Part shown: in pieces, positions 11,338-22,110 of the stretch
Layout of the letters: every line of letters starts with the position of its first letter
Numbering within the stretch: the stretch's first letter is position 1
From: Auriscalpium vulgare
Lineage: Eukaryota > Basidiomycota > Agaricomycetes > Russulales > Auriscalpiaceae
Assembly (NCBI GenBank): GCA_019915015.1
Contig: JAHBBC010000031.1
Span: 248,001 to 312,000 of the forward strand
Direction of reading: 5' to 3'
DNA: 64,000 bases
Notes under the pieces: model-generated
The model's input: the letters and a program-made list of their open reading frames with translations, nothing else
Told to the model about the DNA's origin: nothing
The model's database searches: none
Program-made: the position numbers and the translations under genes

Positions 11338-11697
11338 AAGCGTCGTCCCATCTCGTCTTCGAATCAACCTTTTGATTCAACGAGACGGACGCATACCCTT
11401 ATCCTCCTTCGTAATTCTTCCATCCGCATTATCATCACTTCTTTTCTTGTCATGTTCCCACCTCGCACGATCCACATTCTAGCCCCTGCATGTCCATCCA
11501 TTCACCTCGCCTTTCAGAACTTTTGTTCGCAGCCTTGGCCTCCGTAGTATGCACCTCTGTACGACCGCAGAATTGTACCATATAGCGCTGTATGTGACCG
11601 ACTTTCATTGATCAGACTACATGATACGTGTGTACATACATGAGAGTTAAATATACTGTAACGTATGTCGAAAGATGTAGATTGAACGACTGCGAAC
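11338..11697. other. Intergenic region between convergent genes
   Basis: The ARMT1-like gene ends at 11337 and the P450 stop is at 11698. The 360 bases between should hold both 3' UTRs and poly(A) signals. No gene is seen. Confidence 0.5.
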
Positions 11698-13763
11698 TTA
11701 AAGCTGGCGCTTGCGGAACAGGACATCTGCTTTCCCCGGGACACATGACGAGGCCACAAACATATTCGGCGGGAAGCCCTGGCCATTCTCAAACTTGACA
11801 TCGTACGTAAGGACAAGGTGGGCGAGCATCGCCTTGAGCTCGCTCGCCGCGAAAAACCTGCCGGGGCTGCCCGCTCATCAGGCTCCACACGTACCACGCA
11901 AATGACAGAGAAGCAAAAGAGTACTCACCATGCATGCCGTCCGTGCCCGAACGCGAGGAAGTCGTGCTGCGTGGACACGAGGTGGTGCTTCGTCGCCTCG
12001 ACGTCGCGCTTCTCCGCGAAGCGAAACGGCGAAAACGTGTCTGCCTGCGCGTAGTGCGTCTCGTCTGTGTGCGTGCCTGCGGACGCACAGGAGAGGACGG
12101 TGCCAGGAGGGAGCGTGACGCCGGTGGAGAAGGTGAAGGGCTGCAGGACGAGGCGCGTCATGCTCACTGCGGGCCCCGGGTCAGCTGGGCGAAGGGGAGG
12201 CGGGAGAGGTGAATGTAAAGGTGGAGGACGCACCGAGCCCGAGCCCGTTGAGCCGCTGCGACTCGCGGATGAAGCTATCGACCTTGCGCATCTTACCGAG
12301 CGCAGCCTTCGTCCAGCCCTCCGCGGCGAGCACTGTCTCGACCTCGTCGCGCAGCGGCTGGATGTACTGTGGGTTCGCGGCGAGGTAGTAGAGCGCGTGG
12401 GTGAAGCTCTGGGTACAGTATCCCCATGCGTTAGCGTATGTATCAGTGAAGGAGGAGAGGGACGCACGAGCGAGGAGGTGTGAATGGCGGCGAAGTTGAC
12501 AGTGAGAAGCCGCAGGGCCAGCTGCTGCGTGGTCTGCTCGATGCCCTTGGCTTCGCTCATGAACCATGTGAGCATGTCATTCTGCACATGCGTCAGTGTA
12601 TATCACCACAGTGACTTTATGGGAAGTGACGTACAGGTCGGTCCTCCTGGCAGACACCTCCGTGCTCTTGGAACAGCTTCCGCCGTTCCTCAATAACAGG
12701 TTCGAGGTGTCTTATCTGTCGCCGCAGCTGTGACGGGATGTTTGTAACGAATTTCGCGACAACTCTGCGAAGGGTTGTGAGCGATAGGGGGACGCTAGTG
12801 GGAAAGCTTTTACGGTTTGAGGAAGTTAGGGAACAGATTGATAACTAAGGCGGCCTTCACGACATCTATCGTGAAGTCGATGTTAAGTCGCTGATAATCT
12901 TCATTCCGGCCTGGGGCAACGGGAAGTAAGTTCCGGCCGACGGAGCACAGAGCTCGCACGGACATAAAGGCGCTCCCACGAACACTCGATTGCTTGTTCT
13001 GCAGACAATCTTTCGTAGGGTATCTTGCACGTCATTAACCTTCACCCAAGCTGAAGAAGAATGACGGGTGAGGTCCAGTAAAGCTATAGTAGGCCACGCT
13101 CACTGTTTTTTGCCGGGATTAAGTCGTCAAAGGCAGTGACGAGCTCCTCGCGCACATCCGCCAGTATGCTTGAAAGACCACGCGTGAGCTGCGAGCGAAT
13201 GATGAGAATGTGATATGGGTCGTGGCGGATTTCTGGTCCGAACGTGTAGTCGACCTGCAGCGTCTGAGGACGTGTGAGTACCAGTCTCACGATCGCTCGA
13301 ATATTTCGAGGAAGGGCACCTCCGCGACGGCCGCGTCGAAGGACAGGACATTATCTGGGGCCTTGCGCATGTCCTCGATGAGCTGGGGGCCTGTCGCAAT
13401 GACCTCCCAGTGGTTGAGCATCGGGATCTTGAAGACGCCCGGCTTGTACTGCGCGCCTGGAATCAGAAGGCCATTCACTACGTCGGTAAGAAGGATCATA
13501 CCTTTGCGTACCCTTCATCCAGAATCTCCTTGCTTCGGAATAAATATCGAATAGCAGAGATGTAGGATAGCAAGGGCGCCGAATACCCTACAGTTGGGAT
13601 GGCAAGCAGCTGTGCGGGCGTCAAATTTCCATCCCACGCTCATGATTTGAGGTGTACGCACCAGGGGATCTCGGGCTCTGTACCACCGCGCGACAAGGAG
13701 CAGGAGGACGATGATGGCCACGGCTGCCGGGGTGGGGAGGGAGTGCTCGGTGGGCATGGTCAA
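11698..13763 (-). CDS. Cytochrome P450 monooxygenase
   Basis: A heme-thiolate monooxygenase, ER-anchored by an N-terminal helix (VAIIVLLLLVARWYRA). Exons joined by eye give IPTVGYSAPLLSYISAIRYL, KPGVFKIPMLNHWEVIATGP, DDLIPA, NLLPVAPGRNEDYQRLNIDF, FVTNIPSQLRRQIRHLEPVI and DMLTWFMSEAKG. The I-helix reads AAIHTSS in place of AGxxT, common in basidiomycete P450s. The K-helix carries FIRESQRLNGLG (ExxR), followed by the aromatic F-PFRF region. The heme loop FGHGRHACPGRF, with its Cys ligand, is split by an intron. The C-terminus is LFRKRQL with TAA at 11698-11700. All signature motifs are present, so it looks functional. The layout resembles the CYP512/ent-kaurene-oxidase-like groups of Polyporales, but I would not assign a family or substrate. 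Confidence 0.92.
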
Positions 13764-14134
13764 GGGGATTGTGTGTCATTGTGAGAGGGGGCTCAGCGCG
13801 TCTTAAGTATAGCGCAGCGCTGGCGGAGGGAGAATTGGATAGACTCGAGCGCTGTCGAATCACCATGACGCCGTGACGGCCATGAGCGTGCGAGCTCAAT
13901 GCCCACGAATGCGGTCAAGTCTGTAAGTCGAGCCGAGATTCTGCAGTTCGGCGGCCGGAGGAGGCTCGGGCGGTATGACAACGTTAGCGCGCGGAGACCG
14001 TCTGGGAGGAGGAGAGCGCGGGGCGTCGCGGCCCGGTCTGCGTGGCCGTCGGCTTGCTGAGCTGCACGCTTCAGCCTCGCTGCGTCTCCGTATATCTGTC
14101 TCGCTCAGTCTCAGTGTGCCCACCGCAGTCGCTC
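13764..14134. promoter_or_regulatory. Divergent promoter region, P450 / Spo7-like
   Basis: A 371-base interval between two divergent start codons, which should contain both promoters. No clear TATA box. CT-rich and GC-rich tracts flank the Spo7-like start (cgtctccgtatatctgtctc). Confidence 0.4.
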
Positions 14135-15245
14135 ATGCCCAGGAAGTCGGCCTTTTTCGCCGACAAGTCCTCCTTTTCCCCCCCAAACGACCAGGCTACG
14201 CACCGCGACCTCCTGCTCTTCGAAGAGCGTCTCAAAACAAACGCGCTCTTGCTCAATCGACGCAAATCGCGATACCAGTGTGCGTTGCATCTGCTCTTCT
14301 GGTGAGAGAGCACATTGCTGACAACGTCATACTCGCTGCCAGTCCTACTTCTCCAGCTGATTGTTGGCATCCTCTTCCTGCTGTGCGAAGTCCTTCTGCA
14401 GACGTCCTTCCTCTCCATACCATATCGATATCTCCTGCACCGCGCCCTACCGGACGTTTATGGGCCTGACACAGATGCTCGACTACACCCCTACGTCGCC
14501 TCCGGTCTGCTCTTCGTAGCAGTCACCACACTGCTTCTCTTCTTTGCCAGTGGCTTATACTCAGAGAAGATCGGCTACGCAAATCGGTACGTCCAGCTCA
14601 ACGCCCGTTACGCCCCTCTCTGACATGTCGGCCAGCTACGTGCCACACGCCAACCGCGCGTTGCGCAACTTCAACATGTATCTGAACCTGCGCAAGGCGC
14701 CGGGCACATCCCCGTTCAACCCTCTCTCCTACCTCTTCCCTCGGCCCACGTCTCCGCGCAGCGCATCTCCCACGTCCTCTCCGCCACGCACGCCCTCACC
14801 AACCCGATTAGGAAAACGCTCTTCCTCCGCGGTGCCCATACCCTCCATACCCCCCACGACGAACCCGCGTGGCGAGCTCATCTTCTCTTCGCGTGTCGAC
14901 CGCGCCTTCCGCGATTCATACGAGCGCTACCGTGCAGCGTTTGAGCGCAAGCGGGACGAGCGTGAGCGCGCCCTTGCCGCGCGCACATGGAGCGGGTGGC
15001 TCGCGCAGAGGATGCCTTGGAACAGGAGCGCCATGCAGCTGCCGTCGTCGCCAGGCACGGGCACAGTAACGCCATCTGCGACGCGGGGAGGCACGTTGTC
15101 CTTACGTGGGCGCGGGGGTGGCACACCGGGCTCGTCGAGACGGTCCAGTCCGGCGCCACACTTGTCTGACGCGGATAGAGGCAGGGCTGGTAGCTCGCCG
15201 GGGGTGGAAATGCAGACGGTGCAACCCGGGCTGGGCTATATGTGA
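14135..15245 (+). CDS. Spo7-like regulatory subunit of the Nem1-Spo7 phosphatase
   Basis: Spo7 binds Nem1 in the nuclear/ER membrane; the complex dephosphorylates lipin (Pah1) and controls phospholipid versus storage-lipid synthesis and nuclear shape. The N-terminal exon reads RDLLLFEERLKTNALLLNRR, then an intron. Next come a hydrophobic segment (LLLQLIVGILFLLCEVLL), a soluble loop and a second one (ASGLLFVAVTTLLLFFASGL), then EKIGYANR. After an intron comes the family signature YVPHANRALRNFNMYLNLR. The remaining ~190 residues are Ser/Pro/Gly-rich with an Arg-rich amphipathic stretch (RDSYERYRAAFERKRDERER). Two membrane passes followed by YVPHANRxLRxFNM is diagnostic of the family. The long disordered tail is typical of fungal members. 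Confidence 0.85.
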
Positions 15246-16445
15246 GCAGACATATCATTTGTGAGACTTTGGTGAGAAGTCTCGGATAGAGTGCATGGTA
15301 GCTTACGGGTGTAATACTAATTTATCCTTGGTCGCGCACCGTGAACGTCTTCCTGCTATCTCAAAGGCAAGACGGCCGTCACGCAAATTCATCGTCGAGA
15401 TCGACTTGTCGCGGAAAGGCCCTCTGCTGCTTGCACAGTGCTCAGCACATCCATCGTGTCCTGGCTTGTGATAGATCTAGTCGACTTGCTACGTGAACTA
15501 CCCGAAGCCCGTGCGTCCCAACAAAATATGGTAGGTGGTTACTAAGAACCGTAACTTCGATGTACTTATCACTTCGCTATCAGCAGCTGCGTGGTAAGAC
15601 GACGTAGCGCGTACACGGAGTGCGCGCTCTGTCGTAGAGGTTTCGTGACCCTGTGGTGCAGTGCGTCCCGGGAAGTCATTATCCGCGATACCTCATCTTC
15701 ATCCGTCGTCAAAACAAGCATATGTCGACAACTTGGCGAGCCAGGAAGTATTCTCGCCAGTTCACGCAGGATCCAAGGGAACCATTCGCACCATGAACTT
15801 TCGCCCCGGGTAAGTATGACTCCGGAGACAAAGGGCTATAGACGAGGCGGCCCGGAGCAGTTCCCACGCCCGCATGACAGGGACGCCGAAATCTGCCGCC
15901 AACTCTGAGTCGTACTTGGCGACATCGCTCCGACCTTCGAGTGAGCGCACAGTGGCAAAGCACTAGCCTTGCTCTTATTTCTCAGCGACGACTTCTTTGG
16001 CACTGTGACGCGACATCGAGCTTCAAGGGTGATGACATTCACGGGATGATAAGCCATCATTCATGCGAGGCCTGATCGTGGACGCGTTGACCCTACGTTG
16101 AACCTGTGTTGTTCAAGATGATCTCGTTGATTGTCCGTAACTTGGAAGCCCGCGGAACGCGGAATCGGATGGGTGTCTCGGCTGGGCGGCTAACTCGCCC
16201 ATTGTTCTGCGTCGTATCCCGCAACCAACAATCTCTTTCCGGGCGCTACCCTTTCGCCGTCGAACAATGCAGACAACAACTCGCTAGGGCTTTGTTGTCA
16301 GTGCTTCCATCCTTGTTGTAGACCATTGCAGCTCATCTGGACGTGACTATAAAGCGCGCTCCTTCTTACCCCTTGACGTCGTCTCCACCCTTTCAACGTC
16401 CCAGTCTTCTGCTTTACGAGCCCACAGGCTGCGCCTGTTGTCACC
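15246..16445. other. Spacer; TATA box for the downstream lactonase-like gene
   Basis: 1.2 kb with no recognisable gene; scattered frames up to ~105 codons lack motifs. CTATAAAG at 16347-16354, about 95 bases before the next start codon, is a good TATA-box candidate for the lactonase-like gene. Confidence 0.45.
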
Positions 16446-17698
16446 ATGGTCAATTTCACAATCCTCGCTGGCGGGTACAGCACGTTTGTAGCATCATATG
16501 CCTTCAACACCGACATATCTTCCCTGACGCTGCAGAGTCAGTCCACGACGGGAGCCAACCCATCCTGGATAGCGCTGCACCCTACCAACAACTCAGTTCT
16601 ATAGTGAGTTGCTTTTCCTTGCACATATCGTGCTCATATGAACCTCTGCACCAGCGCTGTCAATGAGAATACCGACGGCGCTCTGCAATCGTTTTTGATT
16701 GGGAGTCAAGGCCAGCTGAGCGGCGTACAGGGAGAGATTAGTTCAGGCGGAAATGGCCCGGCCTTCACCGCGCCATTATCTTCGGGGGATGTGGCGATTA
16801 TGAACGTGCGTTTCTCCGTCCTGTTTATGCACTCGCTATAAATCAATTCGCCGTAGTTCGGTTCAGGAAACGGGCTCATATTGCCCACCTTTAACGCGAT
16901 TGACTTCGGTTCGGCGCCACTCATCACCTTCCCCGCGTCAGTGTCAAATCCGCACATGGCACTGGAGAATGGAAACGAGGTCCTTGTCCCCGATCTTGTG
17001 AGGGCCACTTCTGACTGTCACTAGCTTCCACTGAACGTGTGCTGTAGGGTGCGGACAAAATATGGCGTCTGGTCGTGGATAACACTCCAGGATCCTGGAA
17101 GATCCAGGGCGAGATAGCCCAGCCGCAAGGCAGTGGCCCACGTCACATTGCTATCTACAGTACGTGTCTCGTTTTCACGAGGTTTGCGTTCCTAATGCCA
17201 CGTTGGCGCTTAGACGACACCCTGTATACCGTTCACGAAACTGCGTCAACGCTCACCGAACAACCCATTCCGACTGCGCCGAACGGAACCTCCGAAATCA
17301 CCGCGCAACTATCCACCATCCCTAACAATACCCTGACCGACGCAAAGTTTGCCGCAGCCGAGATTCTCATCCCGACGCCTAACACCGAGTACCCCGACGC
17401 CTTCATCTACGTCTCGAACCGCAATGTCGGAAACACGACGGATCCGCGCGGGGACTCCATCGCGATCTACAAGATCAGCCCACAGCTGCATCTTGTCGCT
17501 CAGGTTTATACGGGACTGCAGCAGGTCCGCGGGATGTCTATCGGCGGCCTGAATGACGAGTTCCTCGTTGCGGGTGGCGTTGTGGGCGACGGCGGTATCG
17601 TCGTTTACCAGAGGACGAACGATGGCGGTGGGCTCATGGAGATTGCACGGAACAAGGACGTGCCGACGAGGACGAGCTTCGTATGGGGGACGTGGTAA
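16446..17698 (+). CDS. Lactonase / 6-phosphogluconolactonase-type beta-propeller protein
   Basis: A seven-bladed-propeller lactonase-family protein (same fold as 6-phosphogluconolactonase and carboxy-cis,cis-muconate cyclase). It starts MVNFTILAGGYSTFVASYAF. Exons joined by eye give SWIALHPTNNSVLYAVNEN, HMALENGNEVLVPDLGADK, GSGPRHIAIYNDTLYTVHE, YPDAFIYVSNRNVG, DSIAIYKISPQ and a terminal FVWGTW. The repeated blade phrases (SWIALHP, HMALENG-EVLVPDLG-DKIWR, GPRHIAI-LYTVHE, IYVSNRN) are typical. No strong signal peptide is obvious. Five introns of about 50 bases. The substrate cannot be told; roles in sugar-lactone or aromatic-acid catabolism are possible. Confidence 0.85.
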
Positions 17699-17807
17699 GC
17701 TTTGCACAGTGCTTTACGTTTGATTGTTGGCATACTTTGTGTATAATCGTCATTAATATTGATCATAATGCATACTGGTCATTGAGGATACACGATACTA
17801 CCTGGCT

Positions 17808-18260
17808 GCAGGTGGGACAGCTGAACATGTCAATTGTCGTGACCGGGACCCATTTGGGGTTACATTGCTCAGATGGATGCCAAATCATAGCGGCCTTATA
17901 TTTTTGATTCCGCTGCTGCTCTCTTCCTCCTCCTTCCTCTAAAATCATATCCCTTCACTTTAATATTCGATACTGGCAGGTGGGACAGCTGAACATGTCA
18001 TGACCCATTTGGGATTGCTCAGATGGATGCCAACTCATAGCGGCATTATATTCTTGATTTTCCGCTGCTGCTCTCTTCCTCCGAGTCCCCCTTCCTCTAA
18101 AATCATTTCCCTTCACTTTAATTTTCAATACTGGCAGGTGGGAAAGCTGAGCATGTCATGACCCATTTGGGATCACATTGCTTAGATGGATGCCAACTCA
18201 TAGCGTGGAGTGGAGCCTTATATTCTTGATTCCCCTGCTGCTCTCTTCCTCCCCCTTCCC
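17808..18260 (+). repeat. Three tandem copies of a ~150-bp repeat
   Basis: Three head-to-tail units start at about 17808, 17976 and 18134, each opening with gcaggtgggacagctgaaca or a close variant. Shared landmarks in order are gacccatttggg, ttgctcagatggatgcc, catagcg, a TTATAT..TTGATT run and gctgctgctctcttcctcc. The third unit breaks off at cccttccc where the inverted-repeat element begins. There is no coding potential. Confidence 0.8.
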
Positions 18261-18263
18261 TCA

Positions 18264-18297
18264 GGCCCAGTGAAAAACCGGGCTGGACCGGTATGGC
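18264..18297 (+). repeat. Left terminal inverted repeat (34 bp)
   Basis: Perfect inverted match to 20518-20551, preceded by TCA. Confidence 0.85.
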
Positions 18298-20517
18298 ACG
18301 GTATGCGCAGGACGGGGAAATGTGCGTCCAGCTGGAGTGAGGGAAGGGACCATCTGCCTTCAGCTGCGGAATGCGACCCCGTGACGTAGACACCGCGCGT
18401 CGTCGCCGCAAATGTACCGTAGTAGAACCAAACCATCGCCGGCGCCGCTGCCTTGCTGCAACGGCGCTGGTTTGCCGCTTCGACGCATCGCGTGCATCGT
18501 GCTGCCCAAAGCCGCGTCGCCTGCGCCGCCAAAGTCGCGCCGCCTGCGCTGCCAAATCTGCTCCGCGTCGCAGGTCGCTGCCAAAGCCGCGTCGCCCGCC
18601 TGCGCTGCCCCCAAGCCGCGTCGCCGCCGTCTTTCGTCGCTCCGTCTCGCCTGCGCCAAACCGCTTCGCTCCGTTGCGGCTGTGCTGCCCTCACGCCCGG
18701 CGTATCAATATCCCTAGCCGTCTTCACAGAACACTAGGATGCTTGAGTATGTACCTCCCAAATAGCGTGACAGTCAGTCATGCTCTCCTTTACCGCACGC
18801 TTGCTGATAGTCGTCCCGAACAGATCAGTTGATTCAAGATCTCAACAAGTCTGAGTCAACAACCACAATACCGCAGAGTGCGTGACACCTCTCCCTCTGG
18901 ATATTCTGCGCTGCGCTGACCTGTCCCTAGACGCCTCTCCCTCACATGCTCATGCGGCTTCCTGCGCAACCTTGTCCCTGAACCGCTGCGCCATCGACCA
19001 GCGTCCTCACAGACCCGTACCCTTTACAGCCCCACCGTCGTCCACGCACGGCCGTTCCGCCTTGCCACGTCCGGCTGCTCTGCAATGTGGCCGCATTGAA
19101 CGCACCATCCAGTCTGCGCGCAAACTCGTCCAATACATTGTGCGCTGTCAACCGGGAGGTTGATGTGAAATGAGATCCTGGTGTGTACCGTAGGAGGTCT
19201 GCCGCAAGAGACGTCCAGTAAATAGCTTCCAGGTGCGTCAAAGGTTTCGAGTTTATCGACGCGTGCTCGCGCTCGCGCGCTCTGTGTCTGTTCCATCTAT
19301 CACCTCACCTTCTTTCTGCAGCAAATATAACTCTGCACTGCCTTTCGCGTACATCATAACCTGGTTTAACGAGAGTAGGATTCGTTTCCGGGCTGATTTA
19401 CTACGGTTTGTAAACCTAGCAGTACTTAGTACCCAATGAGATTGTTTGGGACGCAACATGCGTGAGATGGATCCTAGCAACAGCACAAGTCCGGCATTTG
19501 CGTGCTAAATAACATCCTATATAAGATGTGGGGCTACCCATATTTGTTTCATGGCTGCGCTGGACCGCAAGCTGAGTGCAAAGAGCGCGCTCACGCGCTC
19601 ACGTGGCAGCCGCCCGCATTGGAACGAGTCGCGACCGGCTACTACGTCACTTGCGTCTTGTCGCTTCCCCTCACTCTCCCGCCTCCCACTATCGCTGTTC
19701 CCATGCTCTGGACTGCTACTGTCTCGAGCTAGCAGCTATAGACTCACAGGCTGTCTCTGGGTGACTCAACTGGAAGGCTAGAGTATGCAGTCTTCCGCTT
19801 ACGCTTGGGACTTGGAGAGCTCAATTCAGCTCAGGCGACAATGCGATATACTGACTTAGATGCCACGTTACAGTTCGTCGAACACACCAAGGCACCCTCA
19901 AGAACGCTGGCCTCAATAACGGCAGGGGTGGAGACCGCTGAGCGGGGAAGCAAAGAGACATGTCGTGCGGAAACTCTCGGTGCGTTATACTAGCTCCTTC
20001 TGGCACCCTCAACTGACACAATTGCCGACCGGTTCAGTCAGGATGTCCGTGCTACAAAAGCAGCTAAGAGGACAGACGGATAGGCTGCAGGGGGAGAACG
20101 GTACGTCGTTTACGCTCGACTTCCTGCGGAGCTGAGTAGGACTCTCGACTTAGCGAACGGACGGACTGTGAGTGCGGGACGCGAACGCGAGGCAGGTGAG
20201 TGAGATGGCTTCATATGGTCCTATCTGCCGTGGTATGCGGATGGCAGCGGAGGCGGGGCAGCTGGCTGGGAAGGTTGGGAATGGTCCTGTATGCGCCTAT
20301 CTGGCGTGGTATGCGATGAGCGGGCAAAATTGGTACTAGCATTGGAAACATATGTATGCATAAGGCGGCAGAAAAATACAGATGAATACATATCGCGGCA
20401 TATTGATGCAAAAAGACGAGACAGATGGGGGCAGAAAAAACGTCAAAAAGTCCGGATTTGTCTGCATACAGCTGCCATGGTCTGCCGGCCCCACGCGGGC
20501 AGAAATATGCATACGGG

Positions 20518-20551
20518 GCCATACCGGTCCAGCCCGGTTTTTCACTGGGCC
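20518..20551 (-). repeat. Right terminal inverted repeat (34 bp)
   Basis: Perfect inverted match to 18264-18297, followed by TCA. Confidence 0.85.
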
Positions 20552-20588
20552 TCAGGGCCATACCCCGTCACTTTTAAAGGATAAAATG

Positions 20589-20625
20589 GACTTCATAGCT
20601 CAGTGGTAGAGCATGATGTCTGCAT
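20589..20625 (+). pseudogene. tRNA-Cys-like 5' half
   Basis: Reads GACTTCATAGCTCAGTGGTA then GAGCATGATG..TGCA, which aligns base for base with the 5' half of the tRNA-Cys at 21808 (GACTCTGTAGCTCAGAGGCA then GAGCGATTG..TTGCA). The D stem GCTC/GAGC and an A-box-like sequence are intact. It has no 3' half next to it: a TTCGAG follows after about 14 bases but no acceptor or T stem can form. The ATG of the downstream ORF (20613) lies inside it. Confidence 0.55.
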
Positions 20626-21572
20626 TCGAGGCTCATTATGTATGTAGTTTTGACTACGGGGATGCGCACTCGCTCTCCGTCCAGTCCCGTATCGCCAACA
20701 AGGCCTTTCGTCGGCTGTACTGCCCCGTGTGCCTGTTTGACAAAACCAAGGGGTGGTCAACACGTTTGTATTCAGTCGCCACCGGTTCGCGTCTGCGCAC
20801 ACCACTGACTCGCTCTCGCAGGTGCTACATGAACGCCTCCTTTTTGTATCATCACATTCGAACGCACTGGTGTCTGGGCACCAAGTGCGGCCTCAAGTGG
20901 AAAATCGAGCACGACTTCAAGTGTGGCAGGCCAGGGTGTGCTCAGCGTGAGAACGAGTTCTCAATGCGCTTTGCTGGCCACCATCTGATCGGCCCCTCTA
21001 GGCTCGAGCTGTGGGAGATGATATCCCACCTCCACATTGCGCACGGCTACAACCTCGTCGAGTGCAACCGTACGCACGAGCACCTCGACGACTGTGCCGA
21101 AGGCTGCAACGACCGGCACCATGAAGACGGCTGCTTCATCCTTCGTGAAGAGGACTTGCACTACCTCCTTGACGTAGCTGTCGAGACGGACTCACCTCCC
21201 CCAGGCGCCTACGTCCTCGACTTTCGCAAAACAGTCAGCAAACCCAAGCAGGCAAAGGCCGGCTTGCCTTCTATACCCGAGGAGGGGGAGGAGGAGAACC
21301 CCCCTGCGCCCGAGTCCGCCCCTGCCGACCCCGCTGCCGACCCCGACGAAGCCCGGCTCTCGCTTTGCGTCGAGGCCTTCCTCGCCAAACACCCCAAGTT
21401 CAAGAAGTGTGGCGATATCACGCAGATACTCCTCGACGCCGACATCGACTGCGGTATGATTCTCGAGTATGACGCCGACCGCCTGCGCGGTGTTGTCCCC
21501 ACGTTCACGGTCGGCGCTGCGGACAAGTTCAAGAAGTTCAGTGTGCAGTGGCTCCAGGAGCATCCCGAGTAG
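20613..21572 (+). CDS. Cys/His-rich (zinc-finger-like) protein of unknown function
   Basis: An open frame of 319 residues, intronless as read. The N-terminal half is Cys/His-rich: YCPVCLF near residue 36, then CYMNASFLYHHIRTHWCLGT near residue 71, CGLKW, FKCGRPGCAQRENE, HIAHGYNLVECNRTHEHLDD and CAEGCNDRHHEDGC. This suggests at least two zinc-binding modules. The middle is acidic and Pro-rich (PEEGEEENPPAPESAPAD). The C-terminal ~80 residues look like a SAM-type helical domain: VEAFLAKHPKFKKCGDI, LLDADIDCGMILEYDADRL and VGAADKFKKFSVQWLQEHPE. It could be a DNA-binding or transposon-related factor. I do not recognise the family. The start lies within a tRNA-like sequence and a tRNA gene follows 235 bases downstream. 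Confidence 0.6.
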   Translation: MMSAFEAHYVCSFDYGDAHSLSVQSRIANKAFRRLYCPVCLFDKTKGWSTRLYSVATGSRLRTPLTRSRRCYMNASFLYHHIRTHWCLGTKCGLKWKIEHDFKCGRPGCAQRENEFSMRFAGHHLIGPSRLELWEMISHLHIAHGYNLVECNRTHEHLDDCAEGCNDRHHEDGCFILREEDLHYLLDVAVETDSPPPGAYVLDFRKTVSKPKQAKAGLPSIPEEGEEENPPAPESAPADPAADPDEARLSLCVEAFLAKHPKFKKCGDITQILLDADIDCGMILEYDADRLRGVVPTFTVGAADKFKKFSVQWLQEHPE

Positions 21573-21807
21573 CGCATTCTCTTCCCTGTACGATAGCCTC
21601 GATGACTCTGTAGTAGCGCGTCGACGCACTCTCTGTGGTAGCGCGTTCTCTTCCCCGTACGTCGAATCAATGACTCTGTAGTAGCGCATTCTCTTCCCTG
21701 TACGATAGCCTCGATGACTCCTCTTCCCCGTACGTCGAATCAAAGACTCTGTAATGACTCTGTAGTAGCGCTGCCCTCGGACTCTCTGTAATTCATGCCC
21801 AAGTAAT
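21573..21807 (+). repeat. Short repeats echoing the tRNA-Cys 5' end
   Basis: Interspersed repeats of agcgcattctcttccctgta, cgatagcctcgatgactctg and the variant ccccgtacgtcgaatcaa. The string GACTCTGTA(G), which is the first 10 bases of the adjacent tRNA-Cys, occurs at about 21604, 21671, 21744 and 21756 before the tRNA itself. I infer local slippage or repeated partial duplication of the tRNA 5' end. Confidence 0.6.
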
Positions 21808-21894
21808 GACTCTGTAGCTCAGAGGCAGAGCGATTGATTGCAGTCGTATACTAGTACTATCAACAGGCCGCGTGTTCGACTCACGCCAGGGTCT
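21808..21894 (+). tRNA. tRNA-Cys (GCA), with intron
   Basis: Cloverleaf by eye: acceptor GACTCTG pairs with CAGGGTC (one G-T wobble); D arm GCTC-AGAGGCA-GAGC; anticodon stem ATTGA with TCAAC (outer A-C mismatch); anticodon GCA in loop TTGCAG; T arm GCGTG-TTCGACT-CACGC; variable loop AGGCC. The discriminator base is T (U73), as expected for tRNA-Cys. About 15 bases (tcgtatactagtact) after position 37 fit a canonical tRNA intron. A T-run (gtcttttg) downstream can serve as the Pol III terminator. Confidence 0.85.
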
Positions 21895-21999
21895 GCTGTC
21901 TTTTGCCGCCAGTTATTTTACCTTGCTTGCCAAGGTTTCTCGCACCCCCGTAATTATAAGCGCCCTAACCTTTTTCGACAACAAGTGCAAACAAACCGA

Positions 22000-22110
22000 C
22001 CCTGTCACGTGTCGAGAGATATAATCTGTGAGGCGCTCAGCACGATCCCATATTTTATCTCCCATACAAAGTCTGCGCTGGGCTGCTATGTACGCTCCGC
22101 CCGTTGCATT
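22000..22110 (+). repeat. Dispersed repeat shared with 60090-60210
   Basis: About 110 bases (tgtcgagagatataatctgt, gaggcgctcagcacgatccc, attttatctcccatacaaag, gctgctatgtacgctccgc) are closely repeated, same strand, near the right end of the large transposon at 60090-60210, where part of the segment is duplicated. It may mark a relic of the same element family beside the tRNA-Cys locus. Confidence 0.7.

Larger units (their letters stand above)
18264..20551. mobile_element. Putative non-autonomous DNA transposon with perfect 34-bp TIRs
   Basis: A 34-base segment at 18264-18297 (starts GGCCCAGTGAAAAACC, ends CCGGTATGGC) recurs as its exact reverse complement at 20518-20551. Both ends are flanked by TCA (18261-18263 and 20552-20554), a 3-bp target-site duplication. 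The 2288-bp interior has no transposase; frames in it are GC-skew artefacts (18370-18720 is rich in gccgcgtcgcc) or low complexity. Near the right end are internal repeats containing cctatctg(c/g)cgtggtatgcg at about 20222 and 20300. The class is unresolved; TIRs starting GG with 3-bp duplications occur in PIF/Harbinger and CACTA-like groups. The left end lies inside the third tandem repeat unit. Confidence 0.7.

Noticed and set aside
18371..18832. Arg/Ala-rich plus-strand frames inside the TIR element
   Set aside because: Produced by a repetitive gccgcgtcgcc tract; no transposase features.
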